Origin: Gammaproteobacteria bacterium
GTDB taxonomy: Bacteria; Pseudomonadota; Gammaproteobacteria; UWMA-0217
Assembly (NCBI GenBank): GCA_011330835.1
Contig: DRPO01000071.1
Location: 1-5,790, forward strand
Length of the DNA: 5,790 nucleotides
Direction of reading: 5' to 3'
Shown here one piece after another: positions 3,635 through 5,790 of this stretch. Position 1 is the stretch's first letter, and every line of letters begins with the position of its first letter. The notes under the pieces were generated by a model. The model did no database searches and was not told where the DNA came from. It saw only the letters and a list, made by a program, of their open reading frames with translations. The position numbers and the translations under genes were made by a program.

Positions 3635-5790
3635 ATGGGACGAAACCTCGTCATTGTAGAGTCACCGGCGAAATCGAAAACCATCAAGAAGTACCTTGGC
3701 AAGGACTACGAGGTGCTGGCCTCCTATGGTCATGTCCGCGACCTGGTGCCGAAAAACGGCGCGGTTCAGCCGGACAAGGATTTTGCGATGACCTATGAGG
3801 TGATCGACCAGAACCAGAAACACGTCAACGCCATCGCCAAGGCGCTCAAGGGCGCGGACACCCTGCTGCTCGCGACCGACCCGGATCGCGAGGGCGAGGC
3901 CATCTCCTGGCACCTGTACGAGTTGCTGAAAGAGAAGGGGCTGCTCAAGAACAAGGCGGTTCAGCGCGTCGTTTTCCACGAAATCACCAAGCGCGCCATC
4001 CAGGAAGCCATCGACAACCCGAGAGACCTGGCCACCGAACTGATCGACGCCCAGCAGGCGCGCCGCGCGCTGGATTATCTGGTGGGCTTCAACCTCTCGC
4101 CGCTGTTGTGGAAGAAGATTCGCCGCGGCCTGTCGGCGGGCCGCGTGCAAAGCCCCGCGCTGCGCATGATCGTCGAGCGCGAGAAAGAGATCGAAGCGTT
4201 CGATCCGAAAGAGTTCTGGACCATCGAATCGGACCTGAATTTCAAGGACAAGGACTTTTCCGCCAAGCTGCACCGCTACCAGGGCGAAAAGGTCAAGCAA
4301 TTCAGCTTTACCGACGCCGAAGCGGCCCACGCCGCGCAGGCCGCGCTCAAGTCCGCCGGCGGCGACGCGCTGGTGGTGGAGTCGGTCGAAAAGAAACAGC
4401 GCAAGCGCAACCCGGCGCCGCCGTTCATCACCTCGACCCTCCAGCAGGAAGCCGCGCGCAAACTCGGCATGAGCACCCGCAACAGCATGCGGGTGGCGCA
4501 ACAACTCTATGAAGGCATCGACCTCGGCTCCGGCCCGGTGGGTCTGATCACCTACATGCGGACCGACTCGGTGAACCTCGCCAACGAAGCCGTCAGTGAA
4601 ATCCGCGACGTCATCGCCAAACGCTACGGCAAGGAAAACGTCCCCGACTCGCCCCGCTTCTTCAAGACCAAGTCGAAAAACGCCCAGGAAGCGCACGAAG
4701 CCATCCGCCCCACCTCCGCCGCGCGCACGCCCGCCGAGGTCAAGCCGTATCTCGATCGCAACCAGTTCCGTCTCTACGAGCTGATCTGGAAGCGCGCCGT
4801 CGCCTGCCAGATGATCCACGCGACCATGGACACCGTCGCCGTCGAATTCGCCTGCGGCGAGGGCAACACGTTCCGCGCCACCGGCTCCTCCATCCGGCAT
4901 CCCGGCTTCATGGCCGTCTACCTCGAAGGCGTCGACGACCAGAAACAGGAAAACGGCAAGGAAAAATTTCTGCCCCCAATGGAAAAGGGCGACCGCGTCG
5001 CGCTCAAGGACATCCGCGCCGACCAGCACTTCACCGAACCGCCGCCGCGCTACTCCGAAGCCAGCCTCGTCAAGGCGCTGGAAGAATACGGCATCGGCCG
5101 TCCCTCCACCTACGCCAGCATCATCTCCACCCTGCTCAACCGCGAATACGTCGAGCTGGAAAACAAGCGCTTCCACCCTACCGAAGTCGGACGCGTGGTC
5201 AACGACTTCCTCACCGAACATTTCACCAACTACGTCGACTACCACTTCACCGCCCGTCTCGAAGACGAACTCGACGAAATCTCGCGTGGTGAAAAACAAT
5301 GGGTGCCCGTGCTGCGGGAATTCTGGGACAACTTCAGCCAACTCATCGAAGACAAGGAATCGCTCACCCGCAAGGAAGCCATCAAGCCGCGCCTGCTCGG
5401 AACCGACCCGAAAACCGGCAAACCCGTCTCCGTGCGCCTGGGCCGTTACGGACCCTGCGTCCAGATCGGCGACGTCGAAGACGAGGAAAAACCCCAATTC
5501 GCCAGCCTGCGCCCCGGCCAGAAAATCAACAGCATCACCTTCGAAGAAGCCATGGAGCTGTTCAAGCTCCCCCGGCAGCTTGGCGAAACCCCCGAAGGCG
5601 AACCTGTCAGCGCCAACATCGGTCGTTTCGGCCCCTACATCCGCTACGGCAACAAATTCGTCTCGCTCAAGGAACACGACCCCCACACCGTCACCCTCGA
5701 ACAAGCGCTCGATCTGATCAAGGAAAAAAAGATCGCCGACGCCAACCGCATCATCCTCGACTTCCCCGACGCCGGCATCCAGGTGCTCAA
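3635..5790 (+). CDS. topA: DNA topoisomerase I (type IA), 3' end cut by the window edge
   Basis: This enzyme relaxes negatively supercoiled DNA by cutting and resealing one strand through a 5'-phosphotyrosine link. The visible part is 718 codons, open to the right edge; the family form it resembles is usually about 800-880 residues, so the C-terminal end is missing. The Toprim domain has Glu9 (VIVESPAKSKTI) and the metal triad in TDPDREGE (Asp82, Asp84, Glu86). Next come SAGRVQSPAL (167-176), the active-site Tyr307 in ITYMRTDS, AHEAIRPTS (353-361) and EYGIGRPSTYA (484-494). The C-terminal part holds GRYGPC (603-608) and GRFGPY (663-668), exactly 60 residues apart, the mark of topoisomerase C-terminal repeats. 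No CxxC zinc pairs are visible. The N-terminus lacks the insertion present in the E. coli enzyme between GHVRDL and the triad, as in Xanthomonas- or Burkholderia-type enzymes. The ATG at 3635 is preceded by AGGA at 3620-3623 and begins the conserved N-terminus. Confidence 0.97.
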   Translation, partial: MGRNLVIVESPAKSKTIKKYLGKDYEVLASYGHVRDLVPKNGAVQPDKDFAMTYEVIDQNQKHVNAIAKALKGADTLLLATDPDREGEAISWHLYELLKEKGLLKNKAVQRVVFHEITKRAIQEAIDNPRDLATELIDAQQARRALDYLVGFNLSPLLWKKIRRGLSAGRVQSPALRMIVEREKEIEAFDPKEFWTIESDLNFKDKDFSAKLHRYQGEKVKQFSFTDAEAAHAAQAALKSAGGDALVVESVEKKQRKRNPAPPFITSTLQQEAARKLGMSTRNSMRVAQQLYEGIDLGSGPVGLITYMRTDSVNLANEAVSEIRDVIAKRYGKENVPDSPRFFKTKSKNAQEAHEAIRPTSAARTPAEVKPYLDRNQFRLYELIWKRAVACQMIHATMDTVAVEFACGEGNTFRATGSSIRHPGFMAVYLEGVDDQKQENGKEKFLPPMEKGDRVALKDIRADQHFTEPPPRYSEASLVKALEEYGIGRPSTYASIISTLLNREYVELENKRFHPTEVGRVVNDFLTEHFTNYVDYHFTARLEDELDEISRGEKQWVPVLREFWDNFSQLIEDKESLTRKEAIKPRLLGTDPKTGKPVSVRLGRYGPCVQIGDVEDEEKPQFASLRPGQKINSITFEEAMELFKLPRQLGETPEGEPVSANIGRFGPYIRYGNKFVSLKEHDPHTVTLEQALDLIKEKKIADANRIILDFPDAGIQVL

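Noticed and set aside
3662..5704. 680-residue open frame antisense to topA
   Set aside because: It lies wholly opposite topA, has low-complexity composition (Gly, Asp, Phe, Val rich) and no recognisable domain. Long antisense frames are expected where codon use is strongly GC-biased.

Overview
The window carries a conserved housekeeping neighbourhood of a GC-rich proteobacterium, most likely a gammaproteobacterium. In order it holds the start of a peptide deformylase gene (def, minus strand), then divergently, on the plus strand, a LysM-domain lipoprotein gene of the TsaP type, dprA, smg and topA. This def / LysM / dprA / smg / topA order is known from many gammaproteobacteria. No closer taxonomic placement is justified from the sequence alone.

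Left edge (1-413). Bases 1-105 are a perfect copy of bases 482-586, which lie inside the LysM gene. Exactly where this copy ends, the def reading frame begins: the first 49 codons of def are normal up to the conserved GIGLAA motif, and then the frame runs into antisense LysM-gene sequence. The order matches the junction of a 481-bp tandem duplication of 106-586, but an assembly or amplification chimera would look the same. The AT-rich spacer at 243-413 separates the two divergent genes and probably holds both promoters.

Centre (414-2731). The LysM lipoprotein gene and dprA are 20 bp apart and very probably co-transcribed. The first product probably works at the cell envelope (peptidoglycan binding, probable type IV pilus secretin partner). 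DprA loads RecA onto incoming single-stranded DNA in natural transformation.

Gap 2732-3107. This 376-bp stretch has no credible gene. It holds a hairpin just after dprA, two identical 27-bp palindromic repeats in inverted orientation, an imperfect short direct repeat, a -10-like promoter element and two hairpins in the probable leader of smg.

Right part (3108-5790). smg (DUF494) and topA (DNA topoisomerase I) are 56 bp apart. topA runs off the right edge after 718 codons. It is the compact form, with GR[YF]GP-type C-terminal repeats and no zinc-ribbon cysteines in the visible part.

I found no convincing undescribed system. The most notable signals are the duplication or breakpoint at the left edge and the repeat-rich gap before smg.
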